Source of the DNA: Brachyspira hampsonii
GTDB taxonomy: Bacteria > Spirochaetota > Brachyspiria > Brachyspirales > Brachyspiraceae
DNA: 64,000 nt
NCBI RefSeq assembly: GCF_002214805.1
Contig: NZ_CP019914.1
Location: forward strand, 1,426,001 to 1,490,000
Reading direction: 5' to 3'
The notes under the pieces are model-generated. The model was not told the DNA's origin. It was given only the letters and a program-made list of their open reading frames with translations, and did not search any database. The position numbers were made by a program, and so were the translations under genes. Shown piece after piece: positions 36,035 to 46,147 of the stretch; position 1 is the first letter of the stretch, and each line of letters starts with the position of its first letter.

Positions 36035-38326
36035 TTATTTATTATTTAATTCATTCAAAACCTCATGATAAGTTTCTAAAACTTCTGATACCTGTAAACT
36101 TCTCCACTCTTTTAATTTATTTTCTCTTTTATATTTTAAAAATATTTTATTTCCTACAAAAATAACATGATTATTAGAATAATGAATATTCAAAGAATAA
36201 CTTAATCTATTTAAACGCATAGACTCTGACCTTAATGCCTTTTTTATAATATAGAAAGGACATTTTACTTTTACCATAAATCCTTTGCTGTCTTCAAAAA
36301 CCACTCCCTCATAGTCTATAGAAAAATCATCAGTATATTTATTAATCATTTCTTCTATATATTTATTATAATTATCTTTTGGAGCTTCAAATATTTCTAT
36401 TCTCTCTTTAACTTTGAATTGCTCTGTTATTTCTTTGCTTGATAGTTCTTCATAAGAAAGTTTTCTGAAACTCTCTTCATTATATATAATATCAAGCAAA
36501 ATCAAAAACGATTCATCATAAACAATAGGATGAGAAGAATCTTCTAAGTGTATGCATTCAAAAACAAATGTAGTATTATTTTTTTTACAGTATTCTTTAA
36601 TAAAATTTTTATTTTCTTTCGTTAATAAACTTTCTGCCCAATAGGTCATTTTAGTATTAATAGAGCTTTTAGTAGCAAATATTAACTCATCTCTAGTTTT
36701 ATCTAAAAATACCAAAAATAAATATCCATTATATTTTTTGTATACACTTACAGGAAACTCTATATTTTTCTCTAAACTTTTTAATTTAGTTTCATTAACT
36801 TCATCATAATTAAAAAATTTATCATAACTTCTTCCTGCAATTTCATTTGTTTCATTATATCTGTATAATCCTCTAGCCTTAATAGTCTGTTCATTCCATA
36901 ATCTTTTATAAAATACCCTATCTGAAAAATTAGTAGAATAAACTGTATCATAGTATTTATGACGAACAAGATTATCATCTGTTTTTGCTTTGTCAAATAG
37001 ATTTTATATTTCTCTGTCATTCTTATAACTCTCAATAGATAAATCTTTTAAATTAAGAATAATTAAATCCTCTCCATATTCCACAGAGTTTTCTATACAA
37101 TATGCATTATCATTTATTTTGCATAACTTGTCTTCCAATTCTTCCTGAAGCACATTTCTATGACCGAATATCTGAATAATATCATTGTGATTTTCTTTAA
37201 ATCTGTTTCCTACTTCTATATAAGATTTATAACTGTCATCATCTTCTTTATATCCGTAAGTTATAATACCATTCAAGAGAGAAGCCGGTATATGATCATA
37301 CATTTTATCTATACCAGAATGATTAATAAAAAATTTCTTTCCATTAAAAGTGAAAAAATAATAAAGTCTGAACTTCTTATAAAAATTTCTTATTTTCTTT
37401 TTATAATTATTTAATTCGCTTTCATTTAATATTTTTTCTCCTGTAATATTATTGCTGTCATCTTTTATTTGTTTGGTTATGGTAAATGATTTTTTTATTT
37501 CCTTATATGTTGTTTTATAAAAATCCTGACTTGTAACTTTTATGTCATTAGCAAAGAAATTCAAATTCACATCATGATTGCCTTCGATAAAATAAACATT
37601 ACTTTCAATATCATTATTAAGAAAATAATCAAGTAATTCTTTTGATTTAGAGCCTCTGTCTATTAAATCGCCTACGAATATATAAGCAGTTTTTTTATCT
37701 TGAAAATAATTCTCTTTTTTTAAAAATTTTTTAAATACATCATATTCGCCATGCAAATCTGGTATTACTTTTATATTATCATATTTTTCAAACTCTTTTT
37801 CATTTAAATAAAAACTGTCCCATTTTGAAGCCTCAAGCAATGCAGTTTCAGCACTGTCATAATCCGAAGCCTTATAAATATTAGCTCCAGACAATTTAAA
37901 ATCTTTCATACGCATAAAAAAGTCTTTTATAACTTCTTCTGATATATTATTTCCAACTTCTCTATTTCTTACATTATCAATGCATTCTTTAAGAGATACA
38001 TTATCAAATAAAACAGCAGCTATTCTGTATCCGTATTTTTTGGCAAGCTCTGTAATACTCTTCAAATTAAAAAGCCCAGTACTGTCTAATATAGTAAATA
38101 GCCCCAAACGAAATCTATTTTCTAATATGCTTAATATTAAATTATTCCAAATATAAGAATTGTCTTTTTCAGAAATAGAAAGCCCATTTTCTCCATCTGG
38201 AAAAATACCTGAATATAATATTCTTAAACTATCAGAACTTACACTGTAATTTTCAAGTTTAGCTTTTTTTATTGTGTAAGTTTTACCGCTTCCCTGAGCT
38301 CCTACTGTTATAATTAATACTTTCAA
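36035..38326 (-). pseudogene. Kinase-metallophosphatase-RNA ligase (RNA end-healing and sealing), split by one in-frame TAA
   Basis: One frame of 764 codons runs from TTG 38326 (AGAGG 6 bases before) to 36035, broken only by TAA at 37006-37004. Residues 1-160: P-loop kinase (VGAQGSGKT). Residues about 190-430: calcineurin-type phosphatase (IPDLHGEYD, FVGDLIDRG, EGNHD, GHRN). After the stop: T4 Rnl1-like RNA ligase with nucleotidyl-transferase motif I VYKKYNGYLF, then LIFATKSSINT, TFVFECIHL, DYEGVVFE and MVKVK. The layout parallels bacterial Pnkp and T4 Pnkp plus Rnl1, which repair cleaved tRNA. The first 440 residues form a complete kinase-phosphatase; the ligase half has no start codon after the stop before motif I, so it needs readthrough or is dead. 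Confidence 0.82.
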
Positions 38327-38361
38327 TTTAAACCTCTTTTAATCATTAAACTATTTTTTTA

Positions 38362-38862
38362 TTATTTAAGTTTATCATAAATATCATAAAAATATCTTAT
38401 AGAAGATACAATTTTTTTGTTTTTGCACATCTCAAAATATTTTTCTCTGTCTACTATCATAGCTTCACTTACTTCATTTTCCTGCAAAATTAAATTTTCT
38501 AATTTTACATCTCTTCTAAACATAAAGGCATCTATTATAGTTTTTGAACGCTCCAGTATAAAAGAAGTTAAAAATATACCTTCTTCTTTTTCAAATGACA
38601 AACCAATCTCCTCTTTAATCTCTCTTATAGCTCCTTCAATACTGCTTTCCCCAGTAAGTATAGAGCCTTCTGTACATTCCCATTTATTAGGACATATTTT
38701 TTTACTTTTGTGCCTTTTAGTCATTATAACTTCATCATTACTATTTACCACCCAAGCATGTATAACTATATGATATTCATTTTTTCTTAAAGGAAGTCCC
38801 CTTTGATGAATGCGTCCTGTTTTTTGCTTGTTTCTATTATAAACGTCCCAAATCTCTGTCAT
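38362..38862 (-). CDS. Nudix hydrolase
   Basis: A 166-residue Nudix protein. The Nudix box follows GSILTGESSIEGAIREIKEEIGL (G-x5-E-x7-REVxEE-x-GU pattern). The N-terminus EIWDVYNRNKQKTGRIHQRG resembles the IPP isomerase-like/MutT-type Nudix branch. It hydrolyses a nucleoside diphosphate linked to another moiety; the substrate is unknown. ATG 38862 (MTEIWDVY) matches the family start; ATG 38874 in the same frame is possible. It is 35 bp upstream of the kinase-phosphatase-ligase gene on the same strand, so the two are likely co-transcribed. Confidence 0.85.
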   Translation of the reverse strand: MTEIWDVYNRNKQKTGRIHQRGLPLRKNEYHIVIHAWVVNSNDEVIMTKRHKSKKICPNKWECTEGSILTGESSIEGAIREIKEEIGLSFEKEEGIFLTSFILERSKTIIDAFMFRRDVKLENLILQENEVSEAMIVDREKYFEMCKNKKIVSSIRYFYDIYDKLK

Positions 38863-38904
38863 AGTATTTTCCATAAATAAATTAAATAATAATTCTTGAT
38901 AATA

Positions 38905-38945
38905 AAAAAGCCCCCTTAAAAAGACTTATTTTTTAAGAAGGCTTT
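38905..38945 (-). terminator. Terminator downstream of the M55 peptidase gene
   Basis: AAAGCC-type arms (38908-38922 and 38929-38945) form a long A/T-rich hairpin with two mismatches, followed on the minus strand by a T-run. Confidence 0.65.
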
Positions 38946-38976
38946 CATAAGTTATCGGACTTTTATATTATAAAAT

Positions 38977-39783
38977 TTATAATATAAATTTCAAGGCTCT
39001 TAATATCTCATAATAGTCATTATTTTCAAAAACTACAGTGGTATCATTAATTTTTTTAGCATTAGGATAGAATGATACTTTATGAGCATATCCATGTTCT
39101 TTATAGCAAACTTCAAGTTTAAAATGATTAGGAAGTTTTAATAATTTGCCCTTAAAATCCTGACTTAATGCTTCTTTAGTCTTTTCTTTAATCATTTTTA
39201 CCATTAAATTTGGAGAATAATTAATAGTAGAATATCCTATACCCTCTTTTACAGGAAGTGTTATTAAATTGGGGTGATTAGGATTCATCTTCATAGCTTC
39301 TTCACATAATCCTTTATCGCCAGACAAAAATACTGTAGGAACTTTCCTATAGGCTGCAGCATAACTAAAAAACATAAACTCGCTTGCCAAAACTTCATTA
39401 AGTTTCACATATACATTTCTATTATTCATAGTATGCGAAAGAGGATTATTGCCGATTGAAGCTGCATTATGATATCCTATAAACATTGCCGCATCAAAGC
39501 TATCATCAATACCTTCTACCATAGAATAAGGATCTCCGCTCCATCTTCTGTGTATCTTTACGCATTCAGGCAAAGCAGTTTGATCTATATTCATAGCAGA
39601 GTCATGTGCATCTTTTACAAATATTTCTTTAGCTCCTGCCGCTATAGCTCCTTCGCATGCTGCATTAACTTCTTTAGTCATTTGCAGAGTATGCTCTTTA
39701 TAAGTTAAACTTCCTGCATCCGTATCAGGCCATTGCGTAGTTGTAGTAATTCCCTCAATATCCGCACTAATAAAAACTTTCAT
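38977..39783 (-). CDS. M55-family metallopeptidase (D-aminopeptidase DppA-like)
   Basis: A 268-residue member of peptidase family M55. The zinc-ligand signature SADIEGITTTTQW opens the protein (residues 5-10 region), followed by IFVKDAHDSAMN, FIGYHNAA (about residues 102-109) and YSTINYSPN. DppA releases N-terminal D-amino acids from peptides and forms a self-compartmentalising decamer; here it may serve D-amino-acid peptide or peptidoglycan fragment use. AGAGGAATTAT precedes ATG 39783. It is a single-gene unit with its own terminator. Confidence 0.92.
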   Translation of the reverse strand: MKVFISADIEGITTTTQWPDTDAGSLTYKEHTLQMTKEVNAACEGAIAAGAKEIFVKDAHDSAMNIDQTALPECVKIHRRWSGDPYSMVEGIDDSFDAAMFIGYHNAASIGNNPLSHTMNNRNVYVKLNEVLASEFMFFSYAAAYRKVPTVFLSGDKGLCEEAMKMNPNHPNLITLPVKEGIGYSTINYSPNLMVKMIKEKTKEALSQDFKGKLLKLPNHFKLEVCYKEHGYAHKVSFYPNAKKINDTTVVFENNDYYEILRALKFIL

Positions 39784-39917
39784 ATAATTCCTCTAACATT
39801 TAAAAATTTATTTTAATGATTAAAAACTATATTATATTTCTCATTTTATTCAATATGTTAATTATTAGTTTTTATAAAAATATGCTATAATAAAAAATAT
39901 ATTAGGAGTTTGTATTT

Positions 39918-42650
39918 ATGGCTAATTTATCTTGGAATGAAATAAAAAACAGAGCTTTAGACTTTCAAAAAAAATGGCAGAATGAAAAAAGAGAGAATGC
40001 AGAAAAGCAGACTTTTTATAATGAGTTTTTTGAAGTTTTCGGAATAAGCAGGAGAAGAGTTGCTAGTTTTGAAGAACCTATAAAAAAATTAAATAATAAA
40101 CAAGGATTTATAGATTTATTTTGGAAGGGTGTATTATTAGTTGAGCATAAATCATTAGGCAAAAACTTAGAAGAAGCAAAAGCACAGGCATTTGAATATT
40201 TTGAGGGATTAAAAGAAAGCGAACTTCCTAGATATATATTAGTTTCTGACTTTAATAATTTTGAACTTTTTGATTTAGATGAAAATCAAGAATACAAGTT
40301 TGAGTTTAAAGATTTTTATAAAAATATAAAATTATTCGGATTTATAGCGGGATATCAGAAAAGGGTTTATAAAGATTTAGAGCCTGCCAATATAAAGGCT
40401 TCAGAACTTATGGGAAAACTATATGATAAGCTTGCAAAAAACAATTATAAACAGCATGATTTAGAATTATTTTTGGTGAGGGTGCTTTTTTGTTTATTTG
40501 CTGATGATACAGGAATATTCAAAAATGAAGATTTTAAATATTTGATAGAAGATAAAACAAAAGAAGACGGAAGCGATACAGGAATATGGCTTCATCAATT
40601 ATTTGAAGTGCTTGATACAAAAATAGAAGATAGACAAACTAATTTAGATGAAACATTAAAGGAGTTCCCTTATATTAATGGTTCTTTATTTGAAAATACT
40701 GTAAGGATACCTTCATTTGATAAAGAGATGAGAGATGCTTTGATTGAATGCTGTTATTTTGATTGGAGCAATATATCTCCTGCAATATTCGGATCGCTTT
40801 TTCAATGCGTTGCTGATAAAGAAAAAAGGAGAAGTTTCGGAGAGCATTATACAAGCGAAAAAAATATAATGAAAACTATAAGTGCATTATTTTTAGATGA
40901 ATTAAGAGAAGAGTTTGAGAAAGTAAAGACAAATAAAAATAAATTAAAAGAGTTTCATCAGAAGATATCAAAATTGAAATTTTTAGACCCTGCATGCGGC
41001 TGCGGAAACTTCTTAATTATAGCATACCGAGAAATAAGAGAATTAGAAATAGATATATTAACAGAGCTTTATAAAGAAGATTTAAAAGACGGAGTATTAT
41101 CTATAGACATTTCAAATTTATCTTTGATAGATGTTGATAATTTTTACGGCATAGAGATAAATGAATTTCCTGCTAAAATAGCGGAAGTGGCTTTATGGCT
41201 TATGGATCATTTGATGAATTTAAAACTTTCTATTAAATTCGGCAGAGCATTTGAAAGAATACCATTAAAAAAATCGGCAGTTATAAAAAATGAAAATGCT
41301 TTGATTATAGATTGGAAAAATATAATAGATGTAAAAGAACTTTCGTATATACTTGGAAATCCTCCTTTTGTTGGAGCTAGAATGAAGAGCAAAGAACAAA
41401 GCGAGGAGATGAAAAAAGTATTTAATAATATGAAAGGATACGGCGATTTAGACTATGTAAGTGCTTGGTATAAAAAGTCAGCTGAACTTATAAAGGGTAC
41501 AAAAATAAAAGCTGCATTTGTTTCAACTAACTCTATAACGCAGGGTACACAGGTGAGCATATTATGGGAAAATCTTATAAAAGAATGCGGAGTTTATATA
41601 CATTTTGCCCATAGAACTTTTGAATGGAATAATGAAGCTAAGGGCAAGGCACATGTTTACTGCGTAATAATAGGTTTTGCTAACTTTAATATTGATAAGA
41701 AAAGACTTTTTGACTATGAGGATATAAAGGGCGAGCCTCATGAAATAATATCTGAAAATATTAATCCTTATTTAATAGATTTTGAAAATATTTTTATAGG
41801 GAGCAGAAAAGAATCAATATGTGAAATACCAAAGATGGTATTTGGAAGTATGCCTAATGATGGCGGATATTTATTATTTGAAACAGAAGAAGAAAAAGAA
41901 GAATTTATAGAAAAAGAACCGAATTCAGAAAAATATATAAAAAGATTTATAGGAAGTGATGAATATATAAATAATATAAAAAGATATTGTTTATGGCTTG
42001 AAAATATTTCACCTTCCGAATTAAAAAAAATGCCTTTAGTTATGGAAAGAATAGAAAAAGTAAAAAAACATAGATTAAATTCTAAAAGAGATGCAACTGT
42101 TAAACTTGCAAACACTCCGTATTTATTTGGAGAAATAAGACAGCCAAAAAATAATTATATAGTAGTTCCTTTAAATACTTCATCAAGAAGAACTTACATA
42201 CCTGTAGGCTTTATTGATAAAAATATAATAGCTAGTAATGCCTGTTCTATGATAAATACTTCTGAGTTATATTATTTTGGGGTAATTACTTCAATCATGC
42301 ATATGGTTTGGACAAAATATGTATGCGGCAGGCTTAAGAGTGATTATAGATATTCCAAAGATATAGTATACAATAATTTTCCTTGGCCGCTATCCATATC
42401 TGAAGAGCTTAAAACCAGCATAGAGATTAGGGCTAAAGGGGTGCTTAGTGCTAGGGCTATGTTTCCAGACTCCTCACTTGCTGATCTTTATGACCCTTTG
42501 ACTATGCCTAAAGTGTTGATTGATGCTCACAGCAAATTAGATTTAGAAGTTGATAAGGCGTACGGCGTCAAAAAAAATGAACTCAAAAACGAAAGTGAGA
42601 GGATTAAATTCCTATTCAAAATGTATGAAAAGTATATTGATAATTTATGA
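39918..42650 (+). CDS. MmeI-like (type IIL) restriction-modification protein
   Basis: A 910-residue single-chain enzyme joining nuclease, DNA methyltransferase and target recognition. N-terminal PD-(D/E)XK motif: FIDLFWKGVLLVEHKSLG (about residues 62-80). A helical linker is followed by adenine-methyltransferase motif I LDPACGCGNFL (about 355-365), YGIEINEFPAKIAEVALWL, and motif IV LGNPPFVG (about 478-485). The C-terminal 350 residues should hold the recognition domain (for example YCLWLENISPSELKKMPLVMERIEK). Type IIL enzymes methylate one strand and cut about 20 bp away. AGGAG precedes ATG 39918. No separate S or R subunit is nearby. Confidence 0.92.
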   Translation: MANLSWNEIKNRALDFQKKWQNEKRENAEKQTFYNEFFEVFGISRRRVASFEEPIKKLNNKQGFIDLFWKGVLLVEHKSLGKNLEEAKAQAFEYFEGLKESELPRYILVSDFNNFELFDLDENQEYKFEFKDFYKNIKLFGFIAGYQKRVYKDLEPANIKASELMGKLYDKLAKNNYKQHDLELFLVRVLFCLFADDTGIFKNEDFKYLIEDKTKEDGSDTGIWLHQLFEVLDTKIEDRQTNLDETLKEFPYINGSLFENTVRIPSFDKEMRDALIECCYFDWSNISPAIFGSLFQCVADKEKRRSFGEHYTSEKNIMKTISALFLDELREEFEKVKTNKNKLKEFHQKISKLKFLDPACGCGNFLIIAYREIRELEIDILTELYKEDLKDGVLSIDISNLSLIDVDNFYGIEINEFPAKIAEVALWLMDHLMNLKLSIKFGRAFERIPLKKSAVIKNENALIIDWKNIIDVKELSYILGNPPFVGARMKSKEQSEEMKKVFNNMKGYGDLDYVSAWYKKSAELIKGTKIKAAFVSTNSITQGTQVSILWENLIKECGVYIHFAHRTFEWNNEAKGKAHVYCVIIGFANFNIDKKRLFDYEDIKGEPHEIISENINPYLIDFENIFIGSRKESICEIPKMVFGSMPNDGGYLLFETEEEKEEFIEKEPNSEKYIKRFIGSDEYINNIKRYCLWLENISPSELKKMPLVMERIEKVKKHRLNSKRDATVKLANTPYLFGEIRQPKNNYIVVPLNTSSRRTYIPVGFIDKNIIASNACSMINTSELYYFGVITSIMHMVWTKYVCGRLKSDYRYSKDIVYNNFPWPLSISEELKTSIEIRAKGVLSARAMFPDSSLADLYDPLTMPKVLIDAHSKLDLEVDKAYGVKKNELKNESERIKFLFKMYEKYIDNL

Positions 42651-42666
42651 TTTTTTTATTGTTTAT

Positions 42667-42728
42667 TTGCGTGGCTTTGCCCCACACCCCAGTTCTTTTG
42701 TTGGCACAAAGAACCAAAAAGACTGCAA
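42667..42728 (+). repeat. Short GC-richer repeat-like element with hairpin
   Basis: This block (gcgtggctttgccccacacc and following) is richer in GC than its surroundings. It carries a perfect 7-bp stem, GTTCTTT and AAAGAAC, around tgttggcac. It lies in the 3' untranslated region of the restriction-modification gene and is not part of an ORF. It resembles dispersed intergenic repeat sequences, but only one copy is in the window. Confidence 0.4.
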
Positions 42729-42816
42729 TTTTTTATATATAATATACCAGCTATAAAAGATTTAATTTATAGCTAATATATTGTAAAATGTATTTATTAG
42801 TGTTTAGGATTTAATT

Positions 42817-44682
42817 ATGAATGATAAAGAAAAACGATTAAAAAAAATTTTTAAGCAAATAGAAAAATATAATGATGGAAAACATGATAATAAAATAATA
42901 GAGTTATGTGATGAAGGCTTAAATACTGATAATAAAAATATTCAATTATATTTATTTAAGTGTAATTCTTTAAAAAGATTAGAAAAGTACCATAATAATA
43001 AAAATTATTGTTTTCAAATTATAGAGAATTATACAAAAGTTATAGAATTAAGTAATAATAATTATACTTTGTTTGAGGCATATTTTAATAGAGGAGCAAA
43101 TTATAACTTTATAGAAAAATACAATAAAGCTATAGAAGATTTTAATAAAGCTATAGAAATAAATCCTAATTATTGTGTAACATATTATAATAGAGGAATA
43201 TCTTATTTTAAATTAGGATATTATGAAAAATCAGTAGAAGATTTTAGTAAAACTATAAAAATATTTTCTGATTATTACATAGCATATTATAATAGGGGAA
43301 TATCTTATTTTTATTTAGAAGATTATAACAAATCTATTGAGGATTTAAATGAATTTTTTACTGCTAAAAATAACTTTGATAAAATAAAAAATAATAAAAA
43401 TATTCCATATATAGAAAATAATATTAGAGATTATCATGTATATGAGTCTTTAGGTATTTCTCATTCTTATTTAAAATATTATGATAAAGCTATAGAGTAT
43501 TTTAATAAAGCTATAGAAATAAATCCTAATTATCATAGAGCATATTATAATATGGCTGTTACTTATTTACAGTATAAAAATGAAAATTTAGATTTAGCAA
43601 ATTATTATTTAGATAAAGTTATAGAAATAAATTCTGATGATTATATGTCATATAATGGTAAAGGATTTATTTATAACTATAAGGGAGAAGATGAAAATGC
43701 TATAAATAATTTTCAAAAATCAATAGAATTAAATGATAAATATGAATCTCCATATTATGGTATATTAACTCCATATTTAAAAAAAGAACAATATGATAGA
43801 TGTATAGATGTAATAAAAAATATATTATCAGTATTTGAGTATCCAAAAACTTATAGATTAATTAGAGCATTTTTAGAAATAAAAGATAAAAATATAAAAA
43901 ATAATAATATAGAACTTTTTAATAATATTGTAAAAAAAATAAATATTGAATTTCAATTATTTAATAGAAAAATTGAAAAAATGAGTTTATTTAATTATAT
44001 AAAAATTAATAAAAATACAATAGATGTTATTTATAATAATAAAATATGGATTGGACATTCAAAATATTTTAATGACCCAATTGATCCTTATATAAAAACA
44101 GATATATCTTACAAGGAAATACTTGATAAAATAAAAGTATCTTGTTTAACAACACATAATGATAATACTTTAATGTGGAGCCATTATGCTGATAAACATC
44201 AAGGTATATGTATTGAATATGATATTACTTCAATACATAATAGAGAAAATTTAATTTTAAAAAAAGTTAATTATGAAGCAAGTTTAACAACTAATAATAT
44301 AAATTATTACACAGATACAATGGGAAAATTATTTAATAATGTCAAAACATCAGATAATAGAAATATAGATTATATAATAGATACTTTTACAGTTAAATCA
44401 AAAGAATGGGAATATGAAGACGAGTACCGTATACTTTTTTATGATGAAGAAAATAAAAATCCTAATGGTAGAAGTATTGATTTACAAATAAAAAGTATTT
44501 GTTTTGGAGTGCAGACATCAAAAGAAGATAAAGAACTTGTATACAATATAGTGAACTCAATAAATGAAAAAAGACTTGATTATAATAATGACATAATTAA
44601 ATTATATCAGGCTGAACTTGATGATAATGAGCTTTTTAAGATTAATATCAAGCCTTATAAACATGGAAATGACGGTTCATAA
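42817..44682 (+). CDS. TPR-DUF2971 fusion protein
   Basis: A 621-residue protein. The first about 330 residues are TPR units (AIEDFNKAIEINPNYCVTYYNRG, AIEYFNKAIEINPNYHRAYYNMA and others). The C-terminal about 240 residues match DUF2971: MSLFNYIKINKNTIDVIYNNKIWIGHSKYFNDPID, then TLMWSHYADKHQGICIEYDI and KSKEWEYEDEYRIL. DUF2971 is found in proteins often located in defence-rich neighbourhoods; the biochemical activity is not established. Here it follows the type IIL gene, so a defence role is an inference. It is very A-rich with few C/G, even for this genome. Confidence 0.85.
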   Translation: MNDKEKRLKKIFKQIEKYNDGKHDNKIIELCDEGLNTDNKNIQLYLFKCNSLKRLEKYHNNKNYCFQIIENYTKVIELSNNNYTLFEAYFNRGANYNFIEKYNKAIEDFNKAIEINPNYCVTYYNRGISYFKLGYYEKSVEDFSKTIKIFSDYYIAYYNRGISYFYLEDYNKSIEDLNEFFTAKNNFDKIKNNKNIPYIENNIRDYHVYESLGISHSYLKYYDKAIEYFNKAIEINPNYHRAYYNMAVTYLQYKNENLDLANYYLDKVIEINSDDYMSYNGKGFIYNYKGEDENAINNFQKSIELNDKYESPYYGILTPYLKKEQYDRCIDVIKNILSVFEYPKTYRLIRAFLEIKDKNIKNNNIELFNNIVKKINIEFQLFNRKIEKMSLFNYIKINKNTIDVIYNNKIWIGHSKYFNDPIDPYIKTDISYKEILDKIKVSCLTTHNDNTLMWSHYADKHQGICIEYDITSIHNRENLILKKVNYEASLTTNNINYYTDTMGKLFNNVKTSDNRNIDYIIDTFTVKSKEWEYEDEYRILFYDEENKNPNGRSIDLQIKSICFGVQTSKEDKELVYNIVNSINEKRLDYNNDIIKLYQAELDDNELFKINIKPYKHGNDGS

Positions 44683-44694
44683 AATTTATATTTA

Positions 44695-45900
44695 TTAAAT
44701 ATTTTTATCTATATATTTGTTGTCTATCTCATTTATCATCTTGTTAAATTTTTCTTTAAGCAAAGCAGTTCTTTTCTTCTGCCACATAGTGTATATCGCT
44801 ATAATGTAGCATATTAAAGATACGCCCATCATAAATAAAAACCCAACGAAATATGAGAAATTAGAAGCTAAATATCCCATTACAAAAGGTATAAGCAAAG
44901 CAGCAACACCTGTTAAAGCCTCATTAACAGCAACATTTCTAGGAGCATTGTCATGATCTGCCAAAGCATAATAAAGCCCAAAGAAATATCCAAAACCGCT
45001 TACAAAACCCAAAAACATAAACGCTATCAAAAATAACCAGAAATTCCTAGTGAATGTTATTAAAAGCAAAGCCGCAGGAGTAAGAAGACCTACTATAGTA
45101 AATACTCTCTTTTTCTCTAAAAATCTCAAACAAAAAGCAGATGATAAAGAACCTAAAGCCATAAAAGCTGATAAACTTCCTACCAATAAGGAGGAATCGG
45201 CTTCAGAAAAACCAATTACATTTATTCCATAATCAAGAAACATAAACCTCAAAGTATGTAAAACCATAGCACCTACAAATATAACAAGCCAGCCTATATG
45301 CACTTTATATCTAGGAGCACGCGTAAAAGGTATATTCCAATTTCTTTTTTTGTTGTTAGCCTTAAATCTCAAATGCCTTGAAAGATAAAATAGTATAAAC
45401 ATTATTACGCTTACTGCTATAACAAAATAAAAACCCAATTTATAATCAAACTTATATATAAAACCAGTAATAGTAGGACCTACAGCAAAACCTAAAGACC
45501 AAGAAAATATAAATAATGCCCCGCTTAATGTAACAGGCAAATCCTTTGATACTACATCTAATGAGGATTGAAAGCATACAAAAAATATAGTAGCACAGCA
45601 TCCGTATAAAAATGAATAAAATAAAGACATCTCAGGCGGAAGAAATATCAAACATGCTGCTGCAATAATAAGCTGAAGTAACGCTTCAACATATATTAAA
45701 TTTGTATAATATTTCTTTTGTATTTTGATGCGGGAGAAAGTACCAGCAGTGAGCATCATACCCATACCATAAGAAACCCCAAGCAATGATACAAAAAAAG
45801 GGCTGGCTCCTGATATAGAAGCATTTATAACTAAAACCGTACTGAATATGCTTGAACATAAGTAAAGCAGAAACGGCATAGAATATACCAATATAGTCAT
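44695..45900 (-). CDS. Major facilitator superfamily transporter
   Basis: A 401-residue membrane protein with 12 predicted helices. The first half contains SPFFVSLLGVSYGMGMMLTAG and the second GFSEADSSLLVGSLSAFMALGSLSSAF. Helix 4-5 features (SLGFAVGPTITGFIY) resemble the motif-C region of drug:H+ antiporters, so an efflux role is plausible but the substrate is unknown. It converges with the TPR-DUF2971 gene, 12 bp apart. Confidence 0.88.
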   Translation of the reverse strand: MTILVYSMPFLLYLCSSIFSTVLVINASISGASPFFVSLLGVSYGMGMMLTAGTFSRIKIQKKYYTNLIYVEALLQLIIAAACLIFLPPEMSLFYSFLYGCCATIFFVCFQSSLDVVSKDLPVTLSGALFIFSWSLGFAVGPTITGFIYKFDYKLGFYFVIAVSVIMFILFYLSRHLRFKANNKKRNWNIPFTRAPRYKVHIGWLVIFVGAMVLHTLRFMFLDYGINVIGFSEADSSLLVGSLSAFMALGSLSSAFCLRFLEKKRVFTIVGLLTPAALLLITFTRNFWLFLIAFMFLGFVSGFGYFFGLYYALADHDNAPRNVAVNEALTGVAALLIPFVMGYLASNFSYFVGFLFMMGVSLICYIIAIYTMWQKKRTALLKEKFNKMINEIDNKYIDKNI

Positions 45901-46147
45901 TATTATTCATTCCTAACAATTATTATTTTAATGATGAGATATTATATATATTATTTATAAAAAATGTATAATATTTTGTAATTTTTTTATAATTTTGTAG
46001 TATATAAAAATATTTTTTTTCATTATATATTCTGCTATTTGTATCGTAATGAATAATGCGGATTTTACACTATAAATATGTTTCAAAGTTAGTAAAATCC
46101 AATAACAAAATTATAACTATATATAATTAAAACAAGTATAATATTTT

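Noticed and set aside
36781-37035. 84-codon minus-strand ORF inside the RNA ligase region
   Set aside because: It is an out-of-frame shadow; the ligase motifs are read in the frame shared with the kinase-phosphatase.
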